Of a stretch of 64,000 nt of DNA, positions 17,829 through 26,903 are shown one piece after another. The notes beneath the pieces are model-generated. The model was given only the letters and a program-made list of their open reading frames with translations. It searched no databases and was not told where the DNA came from. A program made the translations under genes and the position numbers. Source of the DNA: UBA7488 sp964414185 (GTDB lineage: Bacteria; Pseudomonadota; Alphaproteobacteria; CAAHEQ01; UBA3637). Numbering within the stretch: position 1 is the first letter of the stretch; the number at the start of each line of letters is the position of its first letter. Location: the NCBI GenBank assembly GCA_964414185.1, contig CAYPVK010000008.1:1-64000 (forward strand), in the 5' to 3' direction.

Positions 17829-18305
17829 TTATTGATTTGATTTTATTAAGGCAGAGTAGTCGTGTGAAACGCGCGATATGTCCGTAATGGAATCTATGGC
17901 ATTTCTTAAAGCCGGTTGATCCTCCTTCACAAATACCCTGACGCTCCCGTCATCCCATACCGAATACGTGGATTCATAGGGACCGATCACGATCACAGCA
18001 TTATCAAAATTATACCGGTATGGTTCTGCTCTCGTTTCGAGTTCATCGGCAACAGAGTATATGGCATCTTACCAAGCTTCATTGTCTTGAACCGTCGAAC
18101 GGGCACTTTGGGCGGCAACAGACAACTTAGATGCCATATCCAAAATTTCATTGGCACGGTAGCGGTTCATCGCCATCGTGTATCCCGCAATCGCGCCGAT
18201 AGAAAGAACACCGATAATAGCCAAAACGCCGAGCATTTCGACCATTGAACGACCTTGTTCGCGCGACATTTCTTGTTTCGTCATTTTTTTCAAAAATCCG
18301 AACAT
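17829..18305 (-). pseudogene. Type IV pilin-like gene with one in-frame stop
   Basis: The first 78 codons encode FGFLKKMTKQEMSREQ, then the prepilin-type cleavage site G/RSMVEML with Glu at +5 and the hydrophobic helix shared with the gene at 42977. A TAA at 18069-18071 stops it. The same frame then runs on for 79 sense codons (DAIYSVADELETRAEP.. to ..HDYSALIKSNQ) to a TAA at 17829-17831. The total of about 158 codons equals the length of the intact pilin-like genes here. A single-base nonsense change explains this; readthrough or a base-call error cannot be excluded. Good Shine-Dalgarno (AAAGGAG) before the ATG. Confidence 0.8.
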
Positions 18306-18418
18306 TATTTTTTCTCCTTTAAAAAATTTTTAAACAAAGGTCGTTAAGCCCGTTACGGTTTCATCATACTTTTTGTTAAGTATTTTTTCAATAAAAATTC
18401 ACCCACCACCCTCTCCCC

Positions 18419-18444
18419 GTTTTTTGATAACTGTTTGTTTTATA
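18419..18444 (+). repeat. Dispersed short repeat, copy 1
   Basis: A run of T followed by GATAACTGTTTGTTTTATAT. The same sequence occurs at 22192-22216 downstream of parE. Role unknown. Confidence 0.6.
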
Positions 18445-18620
18445 TTTGTTATTTAGTTAAAATTTTATTAAAAAGAACCTTGAAACGGCATTTTCAAAGG
18501 GCGGCATAAACTAAAGTATAAATTAAATTTTTACAATACTCGATTCCCTTCCCACGCAATTTTGCAGATGTATTCGGACAAAGAAATATCGCGCTTTTTC
18601 ACCAACCGTTCGGGATATAA

Positions 18621-18649
18621 AAAAGGCCGCCCGAAAAGGCGGCTTTTTA
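18621..18649 (-). terminator. Terminator of the PH-domain gene
   Basis: A GCCGCC/GGCGGC stem with a short loop and a T6 tract on the minus strand lies about 20 bp beyond the stop at 18668. One bulged base in the stem. Confidence 0.7.
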
Positions 18650-18667
18650 AAACAATTCAACAAAACA

Positions 18668-19129
18668 TTAATTTGCCAAACTTTCCAAAACGACCGTTCC
18701 TTTTTTCTGACGGGCAAGCGTGTAATTTTGGCGCAATGAATCGCGCACTAAATACGGCGACGGGATTTTTTCCATTACGATATTGCCCGTTTTATCCGTT
18801 GACGTGACACGAATGTTCCCGATGTTGGCCCAACGATCAACCAACGATTGGTTCGTTGCGCTGTCAACAATACGGAATAATTCGATTTCATCGACATCCT
18901 TTGAAAAAATGCCACGGATAATAATTAACCGTTGGTTAGTCAATACATAGGCATTAAATGTGCGGATAAAATAAAGAACAATCAAAGAAATGCCTAAAGT
19001 AAAAACAGCCAACACCCAATGAACCGGATTATATTTCGCATCGGCAATTGAACCTGTCACATCCCATAAATATTGTTCGTCCGGATTAATGACTTCCCGA
19101 ATAATTTCCATATTGGCACGACTTCCCAT
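18668..19129 (-). CDS. Membrane protein with bacterial PH domain (bPH2/DUF304)
   Basis: 153 aa from the chosen ATG, preceded by AAGGAG at a 7-bp spacing; a TTG further upstream at 19156 is in frame but has no such site. N-terminal region INPDEQYLWDVTGSI, a hydrophobic double-spanning segment (about 38-58), then the bPH2 domain with AYVLTNQRLIIIRGIFSKDVDEIEL. YdbS/YdbT-type proteins of this kind are membrane-associated and poorly characterised. Single gene with its own terminator. Confidence 0.78.
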   Translation of the reverse strand: MGSRANMEIIREVINPDEQYLWDVTGSIADAKYNPVHWVLAVFTLGISLIVLYFIRTFNAYVLTNQRLIIIRGIFSKDVDEIELFRIVDSATNQSLVDRWANIGNIRVTSTDKTGNIVMEKIPSPYLVRDSLRQNYTLARQKKGTVVLESLAN

Positions 19130-19439
19130 AACAGTACTCCTTATAATATATAGCAAAAATTTCCGGTTAAACTTTACTCGAAAAAAATGAAAAAAACAAG
19201 TTTTATTTATAACCGATAATTTAAAAAAAAGCCCGATTCGCTAAAAATAAAATAAATAAAGAAAGTTTCGAATAAAAAAAAGCGCCCTTTCAAAGAAAGC
19301 TAGCATATTATCGTGTGCGTTTAGCATAAAGCTATATTTTTTTTAAAAAAAAATACATATAGTGCTGGATTTTATCAAAATGACGACCTAAGGTTATAGT
19401 GTTGAATAATTATTCATAACTTATAAAGGAGACTAAAAA
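19130..19439. other. Divergent promoter region
   Basis: AT-rich region separating the PH-domain gene from the beta-barrel gene. A TATAGT-like -10 lies at about 19395-19400 on the plus strand without a good -35. A strong Shine-Dalgarno (AAAGGAG) precedes the plus-strand gene. No gene seen. Confidence 0.45.
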
Positions 19440-20033
19440 ATGAAAAAATATCTATTATCCTCACTTGCCGTTATCGGTATCGTTGCCATGACATCGTCCG
19501 CATCCGCCGCTTTTTTGGGCGTCGGTGAAACCGGAACATACGGATTGGTCCAAGGTTCTTATGATTTCGGCCGTACAACCACAGGCGATTCGGGCACTTT
19601 CGGTGTCGGCGGCGGTTATCAATTAAACAACTGGTTGCGTGCTGACGCCATTTTGGCATACCGCGGTTGGGGTGATTTAAATTTCAAAAACGGCGGCAAA
19701 AACGATTATTGGGCCATTCCGTTATTGGTAAACGCTTATGCCACAATGCCGGTCTATGAAGGATTGGGCGTATACATCATGGGCGGTATCGGCGGTTCGT
19801 ACAACCGAGTTAAAAGCGGACACGGTGCCGGTGCAAAAAGCAAATTTGATTTTGCATGGAATGCCGGTGCAGGTATCGAATATGAATTTACAAATTGTTG
19901 GGTTGCCGATTTGGGTTACCGCTACACGGATTTGGGTGACGGAAAACTCGGCAGAAGAGACGGCTATGTCGGCAAAACGAAACAATCCATCAAATCAAAT
20001 GATATTAAGCTGACATTGCGTTACATTTTCTGA
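19440..20033 (+). CDS. Outer-membrane beta-barrel protein (OmpA/Omp25-like)
   Basis: 197 aa. A signal peptide (about 1-23, cleavage after ASA) precedes alternating amphipathic strands typical of eight-stranded barrels (YGLVQGSYDFGR, FGVGGGYQLNNWLRADAILAYRG, AGAGIEYEFTNCWVADLGYRY). It ends in the Phe expected of BAM substrates (LTLRYIF). Similar alphaproteobacterial proteins (Omp25/Msp4-like) are major surface antigens. Strong Shine-Dalgarno and an intrinsic terminator suggest a single, well-expressed gene. Confidence 0.85.
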   Translation: MKKYLLSSLAVIGIVAMTSSASAAFLGVGETGTYGLVQGSYDFGRTTTGDSGTFGVGGGYQLNNWLRADAILAYRGWGDLNFKNGGKNDYWAIPLLVNAYATMPVYEGLGVYIMGGIGGSYNRVKSGHGAGAKSKFDFAWNAGAGIEYEFTNCWVADLGYRYTDLGDGKLGRRDGYVGKTKQSIKSNDIKLTLRYIF

Positions 20034-20055
20034 TTTTTTTGTTAGGAAATGTTTT

Positions 20056-20087
20056 AAACGGGCGCCTTTCGGGCACCCGTTTTTTTC
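20056..20087 (+). terminator. Terminator of the beta-barrel gene
   Basis: AACGGGCGCC/GGGCACCCGTT stem (one mismatch) with a TTTC loop and a T7 tract, about 25 bp after the stop. Confidence 0.85.
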
Positions 20088-20165
20088 TTGCTTTTTTATG
20101 CAAAATATTGTATATTTTTCCCATTCGAACAACATATTAAATGATTTTTTTAAGCAAGGAAAAAT

Positions 20166-22154
20166 ATGTCGGATTTATTTAACGAAACGCAAAGCAAAAC
20201 AGATTATTCCGCAAAAGACATTGAAGTATTGGAAGGATTGGAACCCGTCCGTAAACGCCCCGGCATGTATATCGGCGGCATCGACGAACGCGCATATCAC
20301 CATTTGGTCGCCGAAATCATTGATAACGCAATGGATGAAGCCGTTGCGGGATATGCAACGAATATTGAAGTAACCTTGTCGGCAAACGGTTATGTAACGG
20401 TTAAGGATAACGGCCGCGGTATTCCCGTCGACCCGCATCCGAAATACCCGGGCAAATCCGCTTTGGAAGTTATTACGACCACTTTGCATTCGGGCGGCAA
20501 GTTCGGCGGCAACGCTTATGCCGTTTCGGGCGGATTGCACGGTGTCGGTTTGTCGGCGGTTAATGCATTGTCGGCGCACATGGTTATTGAAGTGGCTAAA
20601 GACAGAAAATTATATCGTCAGGAATATCGCCAAGGCAAACCCGTAACGGGCGTCGAATTTATCGGCGCGGTCAGTAATCGCCGCGGCACAAGCGTTTCAT
20701 TTATTCCCGATACGGAAATTTTCGGCGACCATGTACGCTTCAAACCGTCCGCTTTATATCGCATGGCTCGAACAAAAGCTTTCTTATTCCGCGGTGTGGA
20801 AGTCCGTTGGAATTGTGATGCCGAATTAATTACGGGCGATGATAAAACGCCGACGGAACAAATTTTAAAATTCCCGAACGGTATTGCCGATTATTTGGAT
20901 TTTTTGATGAAAGACCGTTCTTCATTGACGGCTAAACCGTTTACGGGCCGCGTTGAATTGCCGAATAATGCGGGTGCCGTCGAATGGGCAATTTGTTGGC
21001 CCGATGATTTTAAAGACGGATTTGCCTATACTTATTGCAACACGGTTTACACACCGTTGGGCGGTACGCATGAAACAGGTTTGCGCGCCGGGCTTACGAA
21101 ATCCATCCGCGCGTATGCGGAAATGACGGGGAACAAAAAAGCGGGCGAAATTACCGCCGATGACATTTTAAACACAGCGGGCGTCATGTTGTCCGTGTTC
21201 ATCCGCGACCCGCAATTCCAAGGGCAAACCAAAGAAAAATTGGTCACAACCGGTGCAACGCGTTTGGTTGAAAATGCCGTTAAAGATCCTTTTGACCATT
21301 GGCTCAGCCGCGATGTCAAATCGGCAAACGCGTTGCTTGAATGGATTTTTGAACGCGCTGAAGAACGCAAACGCAAACGCAAATCCGTCGAAACGCAACG
21401 GGCGTCAGCAACGAAAAAATTACGTTTGCCGGGAAAATTGGCGGATTGTTCGCACACGTCGTCAGAAGGAACCGAAATGTTTATTGTCGAAGGGGATTCG
21501 GCCGGCGGGTCGGCAAAGCAGGCACGCGACCGTATGACTCAGGCGATTTTGCCTATCCGCGGCAAAATTTTGAACGTCATCAGCGCCAGCAACGACAAAA
21601 TTTTGGCCAATGAAGAAATTAAGGACATTACCGAAGCATTGGGATGCGGTCGCCGTGATAAGTATAATGAAGAAGCTTTGCGTTATGACAAAGTCATTAT
21701 TATGACCGATGCCGACGTGGACGGTGCCCATATTGCATCATTATTAATGTCGTTCTTTTACCAAGAAATGCCGAAACTCATTGAAAACGGGCATTTATTT
21801 CTGGCTTTACCGCCGCTGTTCCGTTTGACGCAAGGCAGCAAATCCGTCTATGCTTCCGATGAAGAAGAAAAAGACGAATTATTGAAAAAAGAATTCAAAA
21901 ACGCTAAAAATGTCGATATTTCAAGGTTTAAAGGTTTGGGCGAAATGCCGCCGTCACAATTAAAAGAAACAACAATGGATCCGAAAAAACGCACGTTATT
22001 GCGTGTTGCGATTCCGCACAAAGCAACCGAAGAGGATACGGAAGAATTTAACTATACGGCCGATATCGTGCAACGGTTGATGGGGAACAAGCCCGAATAT
22101 CGTTTCCAATTTATCCAAGAACACGCAAAATTTGTGGAAAATTTGGATATCTGA
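20166..22154 (+). CDS. parE: DNA topoisomerase IV subunit B
   Basis: 662 aa. GHKL ATPase motifs (EIIDNAMDEA, DNGRGIPV, GGLHGVGLSAVNALS), transducer domain, then the TOPRIM parts EGDSAGGSAKQ and MTDADVDGAHI and the C-terminal GLGEMPPSQLKETTMDP. With ParC it forms topoisomerase IV, which unlinks daughter chromosomes. The length and the N-terminal SAKDIEVLEGLEPVRKRPGM fit alphaproteobacterial ParE rather than the longer GyrB. The gene stands alone with AAGGA before the ATG. Confidence 0.93.
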   Translation: MSDLFNETQSKTDYSAKDIEVLEGLEPVRKRPGMYIGGIDERAYHHLVAEIIDNAMDEAVAGYATNIEVTLSANGYVTVKDNGRGIPVDPHPKYPGKSALEVITTTLHSGGKFGGNAYAVSGGLHGVGLSAVNALSAHMVIEVAKDRKLYRQEYRQGKPVTGVEFIGAVSNRRGTSVSFIPDTEIFGDHVRFKPSALYRMARTKAFLFRGVEVRWNCDAELITGDDKTPTEQILKFPNGIADYLDFLMKDRSSLTAKPFTGRVELPNNAGAVEWAICWPDDFKDGFAYTYCNTVYTPLGGTHETGLRAGLTKSIRAYAEMTGNKKAGEITADDILNTAGVMLSVFIRDPQFQGQTKEKLVTTGATRLVENAVKDPFDHWLSRDVKSANALLEWIFERAEERKRKRKSVETQRASATKKLRLPGKLADCSHTSSEGTEMFIVEGDSAGGSAKQARDRMTQAILPIRGKILNVISASNDKILANEEIKDITEALGCGRRDKYNEEALRYDKVIIMTDADVDGAHIASLLMSFFYQEMPKLIENGHLFLALPPLFRLTQGSKSVYASDEEEKDELLKKEFKNAKNVDISRFKGLGEMPPSQLKETTMDPKKRTLLRVAIPHKATEEDTEEFNYTADIVQRLMGNKPEYRFQFIQEHAKFVENLDI

Positions 22155-22175
22155 TAAAACTTGTTGTTTATATTG

Positions 22176-22216
22176 AAAATAAGGTTGCCGTTTTTTTGAT
22201 AACTGTTTGTTTTATA
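22176..22216 (+). repeat. Mosaic repeat downstream of parE
   Basis: The first 22 bp equal the left arm and T-run of the terminator at 17784-17805. The following 20 bp (GATAACTGTTTGTTTTATAT) equal the element at 18425-18444. The right arm of the hairpin is missing here, so it is not a working intrinsic terminator. Confidence 0.65.
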
Positions 22217-22363
22217 TAATAAATTTATACATCATTAAAAGATAAAAAAACAACATTTTGTCTATTTTATATATTGAATGAGTTTTACTTTTTTAAATTC
22301 GACTTGTGATAATTCTTAATTTATGGCATGATGCTTACATTTATTTCATAAAGGACATTGTTC

Positions 22364-22939
22364 ATGAATACATCAAACATTATTACCATTTCGGGCGCGC
22401 TCGGCAGCGGTAAATCCACCGTCATGAAAATGTTGGCGGATAATTTAGGATACAAAACTTATTCAACCGGAAATGCTCAACGAAAAATTGCTTTAAAATA
22501 CGGCGTGACAACTTTGGAATTAAACAAAATGGCCGATACAAATCCCGCCATTGATAAAGAAATAGACGGCGTTTTTTCATCGCTTCAAAATTCGGGGGAA
22601 AATTATGTAATCGATTCGCGCTTGGCTTTTCATTTTTTGCCCGATTCGTTTAAAGTCAAATTAAATGTTTCCGTTGATGAAGCCGCACAACGCGTTTTTA
22701 ACGATACAACCCGCACGTCCGAAACCAAATTCAAAACGATTGAAGATGCCAAAACGGCTTTGATTAATCGCCGTGCTTTAGAGATGACACGATTTATAAG
22801 CACTTACGGTGTCAATATCGATGATGAAAAAAATTTTGATTTGGTTATTGATACAACCGATAAAACACCCGAAAAAATTTGTTCACAGATTATAAATGCA
22901 TTTAAAAAGTCGCAATATTATCATGATACACATATTTAA
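22364..22939 (+). CDS. Cytidylate-kinase-like P-loop protein
   Basis: 191 aa from the ATG at 22364; an upstream TTG is in frame, but the ATG has GGAC at good spacing. Walker A GALGSGKST near the start, then YSTGNAQRKIA and DSRLAF as in archaeal/bacterial AAA_18 cytidylate kinases, and a C-terminal VIDTTDKTPEKI. It probably phosphorylates a nucleotide or similar small substrate. The classical Cmk is encoded separately at 46110, so this one may be a regulatory or modified-nucleotide kinase. Stands alone. Confidence 0.7.
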   Translation: MNTSNIITISGALGSGKSTVMKMLADNLGYKTYSTGNAQRKIALKYGVTTLELNKMADTNPAIDKEIDGVFSSLQNSGENYVIDSRLAFHFLPDSFKVKLNVSVDEAAQRVFNDTTRTSETKFKTIEDAKTALINRRALEMTRFISTYGVNIDDEKNFDLVIDTTDKTPEKICSQIINAFKKSQYYHDTHI

Positions 22940-22966
22940 CACCGCCATAAAATGTTAAATTAAAGC

Positions 22967-23858
22967 CTAACCGAATATGCCGCTTAAAAATAAAACAATT
23001 AAGATAATCGGTGCGGTAAAGCGCAATGTAAAGCGCAAATACCGTTTAAACAGCTTGCTCATGGGTTGCGCACCACGGTTCATATCGCGCACGATGATTG
23101 TTGAAATGACAAAGCCCGTAAATAACGTACAAAACCAACAATGCCATTGAATATGACCCCGTAAACGTGTCAATGGCACTGAATAAATCTTGGCCATGAA
23201 TTTGAACGGACCACAATTTTGTAAAAGAGGCTAAAATAATTCCCGACCCGCACAAATTCAGTGCAATCATAATCAAAACGGCACGAAGGCGCGACATATT
23301 CATTTTGTCCGTCAACAAATTAATCAACGCTTCATGAATGGAAATTAAAGAGATCAACGCCGCCACAATCCAACCAGCTATGACCAAAACCGCCGCCGTC
23401 CAAAACAGTTGCATCCGAAACGAATCGGTCAAACGTTCGAACAAGGCGCCATCCAATGCCCTGTGCGCAACCCCTATGACATGCGCACCGCCTTCAATCA
23501 TATACATTAATGTCCAACCGGATACAATCGTGTAAATACTTGCAACCAACACAACGTTAATAGCAGCCAACGAACCGCCGAGCATGCCCCAAATTTTGGA
23601 AACTTTCTTTTTATTTTTGACGGCGGCCGCTTCAAATCCGTCGATAATATTCGTACCGGCAACACGCCCGAATGTCAAAGCTGCCAATAACAAGAAGTAC
23701 CCGATACCGACCATACTGAGCACATACAGCAATAAAAAAGCGCCACCGCCGTTTTGTCCGGTCAAATAAGGAAAGCGCCAAATATTGCCCAACCCGATAG
23801 CCGATCCCGCAGTCGCCAAAATAAACCCGATTTTTGATCCCCAATGTGTTTTGGTCAT
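22967..23858 (-). pseudogene. Decayed sodium:neurotransmitter symporter (NSS) gene
   Basis: The N-terminus has the NSS transmembrane-1 signature GSAIGLGNIWRFPY (16-29) and the following helices. It then jumps from FWTAAVLVIAGWIVA directly to ALISLISIHEALINLLTD, which normally lies far downstream, so roughly 150 residues of central helices are missing. Near 23115-23140 a one-base shift moves the authentic C-terminus (TLFTGFVISTIIVRDMNRG to the end at 22967) into another frame. The unshifted frame ends at 23046 after an unrelated tail. Two independent lesions indicate a dead gene. Confidence 0.82.
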
Positions 23859-23930
23859 GTAAATTCCCTTAATTCAATATGTTTGTCAACCCTTATAATC
23901 AAAATCCGTTTTTAAACGAAATATTCCCCT

Positions 23931-24554
23931 TTATTGCAATATTTTTTTTAAAATCGGCAACACGTCTTCCATCGTATGCGCTTGATAATCACAAACAATA
24001 TCGGGCGGGACATGATCCCCGATGAAAATGCTGACCGCCCCCAAAGCTTCGGCCATTAACATATCGGACAATCCGTCACCGATTAAAATAATTTCATCGT
24101 AATCAATACCGTTCAAAGCATATCGGGCAAATTCAAGCGCCGGTTTGCCTCCTCTGGTTTCATCCGACCCGACAATACGGGCAAAGTATGAAGCGACGCC
24201 CGATTTTTCAACTTCTTTCACCAAGTTTTGATGCGCTTTGTTGCTTAAAATAATTTGCGGAATATGGCGCTCTTTTATATAATTAAGCGTTTGAAGGGTG
24301 CCGCCAAACAATTCCGCCAAATGGGAATACTTCGGATAAACGGAAATATAGTAATTAATTCCGTCCATCAAATTATCGCCGAAACTGCGTTGCCAAAATT
24401 CTCCGCGATGCACCGTCATGACATTTTTTAAATCCGCTTCGGTTATATCGGGTAAATTAAAATGCCGCGCAACATCCTTTATCCCTTCCGAAACAGCCTT
24501 TTTAGTGTTCGATAACGTATTGTCCCAATCCCAAACAATAACGTATTTTTTCAT
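23931..24554 (-). CDS. HAD-superfamily hydrolase (tandem copy 2)
   Basis: 207 aa. HAD motif I WDWDNT near residue 8, motif II LSNKAHQ, and the acidic motif IV GDGLSDMLMAEALGA. Probably a phosphatase of the phosphoglycolate-phosphatase type; substrate unknown. It overlaps the upstream HAD gene by 4 bp (ATGA) and shares IPQIILSN and GDGxSD motifs and overall length with it, so the two arose by tandem duplication. Confidence 0.8.
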   Translation of the reverse strand: MKKYVIVWDWDNTLSNTKKAVSEGIKDVARHFNLPDITEADLKNVMTVHRGEFWQRSFGDNLMDGINYYISVYPKYSHLAELFGGTLQTLNYIKERHIPQIILSNKAHQNLVKEVEKSGVASYFARIVGSDETRGGKPALEFARYALNGIDYDEIILIGDGLSDMLMAEALGAVSIFIGDHVPPDIVCDYQAHTMEDVLPILKKILQ

Positions 24555-25192
24555 ATTTTCCCTTCAATCAACCGTTTTAAAAATTCTAAAATTTGCCCAT
24601 GTTCGCGGGCCAAATAATCATATTTAAAATCCGCACGTTCCTTTTGACCGATATAAATCATCCGCGCTCCGGCATTTTGTGCCGTCATTAAATCCGATTC
24701 GCCGTCACCGACCATAATTAATCGGTCATATGTTATGCCGGCGGTTGCCTTTTGAATTTGTTCAATATATGGCTTTCTATCCTTTTCACCCAATCCCAAA
24801 CCGGTCAAACGCACAAAATACGTTTGCAATTCGGCACGCTTTGATTGTTCATCAAGCATTGCTTGGGGCATATTGCTTAAAACAATTTGCGGTATATTTT
24901 TATTTTTTAAATAATCCAAGGCCTTTTGAACGCCTTCATAAACATAAGGTTTATTTTGTTGATTATAGCCGTCAAAACGTTTGATAAAATAGTGATAAGG
25001 TTCATCAGCCTTTTGACCGAAACGGAATGTCCAAAACGCGCCGCGATACGCCCCCATCACACTTTGCAAATCATCATCCGTTATTTTCCCAATCCCATAT
25101 TTATCGGCCATATCTTGCAATGCCAAGCGCGCAGATGCATGATTATCAATTATTGTCCCATCCCAATCCCATATCACAAGAGCGTTTTGCAT
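24551..25192 (-). CDS. HAD-superfamily hydrolase (tandem copy 1)
   Basis: 213 aa from the ATG at 25192, which has AAAGGA at a 7-bp spacing; an earlier in-frame ATG at 25225 would overlap the preceding gene by 20 bp. Motif I WDWDGT, motif II LSNMPQA, motif IV GDGESDLMTAQNAGA. Same likely phosphatase class as its neighbour. It is translated just after the cysteine-motif gene, so these three genes form one operon. Confidence 0.8.
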   Translation of the reverse strand: MQNALVIWDWDGTIIDNHASARLALQDMADKYGIGKITDDDLQSVMGAYRGAFWTFRFGQKADEPYHYFIKRFDGYNQQNKPYVYEGVQKALDYLKNKNIPQIVLSNMPQAMLDEQSKRAELQTYFVRLTGLGLGEKDRKPYIEQIQKATAGITYDRLIMVGDGESDLMTAQNAGARMIYIGQKERADFKYDYLAREHGQILEFLKRLIEGKI

Positions 25193-25205
25193 ATTTCTAA
25201 TCCTT

Positions 25206-25970
25206 TTATCTGCCATGGTTATCATGTTGCCGATTTAACAAACGTTCGCGTTGCAAGCGCATCATTTGTTCGCGTTCTTGCTGTGCGCGTTGGCGGTCTT
25301 TTTTATCATAATCATAAAGCAAGCCTCGAAAATTTTTAAGCAAACTCATATCCTTGGGGGTATGGGAAAATTCTTGTAAAAACGATTCGACCTGCTTGGG
25401 ATTTTGCAAAACGCTTTTAAGCATTAAGCGTTCGGATTTATCGAGCACTTGAAACAAATTTGATAACAAATTTTGTGTTTGCCCGGACAATAAATCGGGC
25501 GATGAACTTGCCAAATCCCCAAGAATGCTTTTAAATTCTTTCAATTCGGGAGAACCAGCTAAATCCTGAGCATTTTTCCATCCTCTTAAAAGCTTGTCGG
25601 ATAAAACATCATATCCGGCACTTTCGCCGAAATTAAGCCCGATTTGACGCCCTACCTTACGCAACAATTCGACAAACATGCGTTTGAACCCTTTGTTCAT
25701 TTCGATAAACGCACTCTGAGTTTCGGGTATGGAAATCAACGGCCGGGTATATGCTTCGATTAAAGAAATGCCTGCCTCGTCAACATTTAAAACTTTACGG
25801 CGGCATTGATCGCATCGCTTCGTTTTTTTCGACGGTAAAGCACCTAAAAATTCTTCGTACTTATCGCAATAAAACGGCAAAAATTCAGGCAAAAAATTGC
25901 GCGGGGATAAAAAAGGGCAATCCGTCGGGCATGTTTTTTGAGCTGATGATAAATCATTCGGGTTTGTCAT
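25206..25970 (-). CDS. Uncharacterised protein with N-terminal Cys motifs
   Basis: 254 aa from the ATG at 25970 (another at 25982 is equally possible; neither has a clear Shine-Dalgarno). Cysteines at 14, 18, 35, 53 and 56 (TCPTDCPF, FYCDKY, RCDQC) suggest a metal or FeS site. The rest is helical, ending in a Gln/Arg-rich coiled segment (about 220-250). No family recognised. First gene of an operon with the two HAD hydrolases. Confidence 0.62.
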   Translation of the reverse strand: MTNPNDLSSAQKTCPTDCPFLSPRNFLPEFLPFYCDKYEEFLGALPSKKTKRCDQCRRKVLNVDEAGISLIEAYTRPLISIPETQSAFIEMNKGFKRMFVELLRKVGRQIGLNFGESAGYDVLSDKLLRGWKNAQDLAGSPELKEFKSILGDLASSSPDLLSGQTQNLLSNLFQVLDKSERLMLKSVLQNPKQVESFLQEFSHTPKDMSLLKNFRGLLYDYDKKDRQRAQQEREQMMRLQRERLLNRQHDNHGR

Positions 25971-26094
25971 GTTTTTTATCATATATAAAATCAACAAAAA
26001 ACACAACCAAAAACAAATGCAACGGCCGAAAAAACGAATTTGCTTTAAAACAGGCTAAGATAATTTTAAAGAACCGTTCAATTCGACAAGGCGG

Positions 26095-26721
26095 TTAAAA
26101 GGCCGTTCTGACCACACCGAGCACACCGTCAATTACGAATTGCATTGACAAGGCCCCCAAAATAATCCCGAACACTTTCGTAATGACATTATTCACGGTC
26201 ATCGTCATGTATTTTGCAAGCTTATTGGTCAACAAAAACAATCCGCATACCAACAACATAATCGCCACCAACACAAAAATAATCAAAAACTGGCTGAAAA
26301 AATGCCCTGTTTGATTATTAACCAACAAAATAACGACTGTAATGCTGCCGGGGCCTGCAAGCAACGGGATGCCTATCGGAAAAACGGATACATCTTTGGC
26401 TTTGATCTCATCGGATTCGACGATTCTCTTTTCTTCGGATTCTTTAAATAACATTCCGAAAGCAATTGCAAACAACATTAAACCGCCGCCGATTCGAAAC
26501 GCCGGAATGCTGATGCCCATAAATTTCAAAAACGGACTACCCAAAAAAGCAAAAAACAATAAAATCAAAAAGGCGACAAGCGGCGCTTTCAATGCCATTT
26601 TGCGTTTCCATGCCGCGGATGTCCGAGCATTTAAGCTGGAAAATACCGGAACCGCCCCCAGTGGATTGACAACGACAAATAAGGTAATAAAAGCATGAAA
26701 TATTAATTCTAAGTAACTCAT
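26095..26721 (-). CDS. MarC family integral membrane protein
   Basis: 208 aa. Six hydrophobic helices in the MarC/UPF0056 pattern, including VVNPLGAVPVFSSL, FRIGGGLMLFAIAFGML and FPIGIPLLAGPGSITVV. The family's function is unsettled: despite the name, marC does not confer multiple antibiotic resistance in E. coli. It lies between unrelated genes and is probably monocistronic. Confidence 0.88.
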   Translation of the reverse strand: MSYLELIFHAFITLFVVVNPLGAVPVFSSLNARTSAAWKRKMALKAPLVAFLILLFFAFLGSPFLKFMGISIPAFRIGGGLMLFAIAFGMLFKESEEKRIVESDEIKAKDVSVFPIGIPLLAGPGSITVVILLVNNQTGHFFSQFLIIFVLVAIMLLVCGLFLLTNKLAKYMTMTVNNVITKVFGIILGALSMQFVIDGVLGVVRTAF

Positions 26722-26852
26722 TTTTCTTCTCTGTTTAAACAGTTTTTTTAAGACATTTATAAACGCCTTGCATAATTTTACATCTGCCGATTTTGCCTGT
26801 ATTTGAAATAGGAAGGACGTTTTTAATGATATCTTTCAATCTTCAGGGTTTC

Positions 26853-26886
26853 AAAAAAGCCTTCCGCACAACGGCAGAAGGCTTTT
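26853..26886 (-). terminator. Terminator of rpsD
   Basis: AAAAGCCTTC/GAAGGCTTTT stem with an inner CCG/CGG pair and a T6 tract on the minus strand, about 20 bp past the rpsD stop. Confidence 0.85.
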
Positions 26887-26903
26887 CGTACAAATACCGA
26901 AAC

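Larger units (their letters stand above)
18306..18667. other. AT-rich interval between pilin pseudogene and PH-domain gene
   Basis: It contains the pilin Shine-Dalgarno, a 26-bp element shared with 22193-22216 (see repeat entries) and, at its far end, the terminator of the PH-domain gene. No gene seen. Confidence 0.55.
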
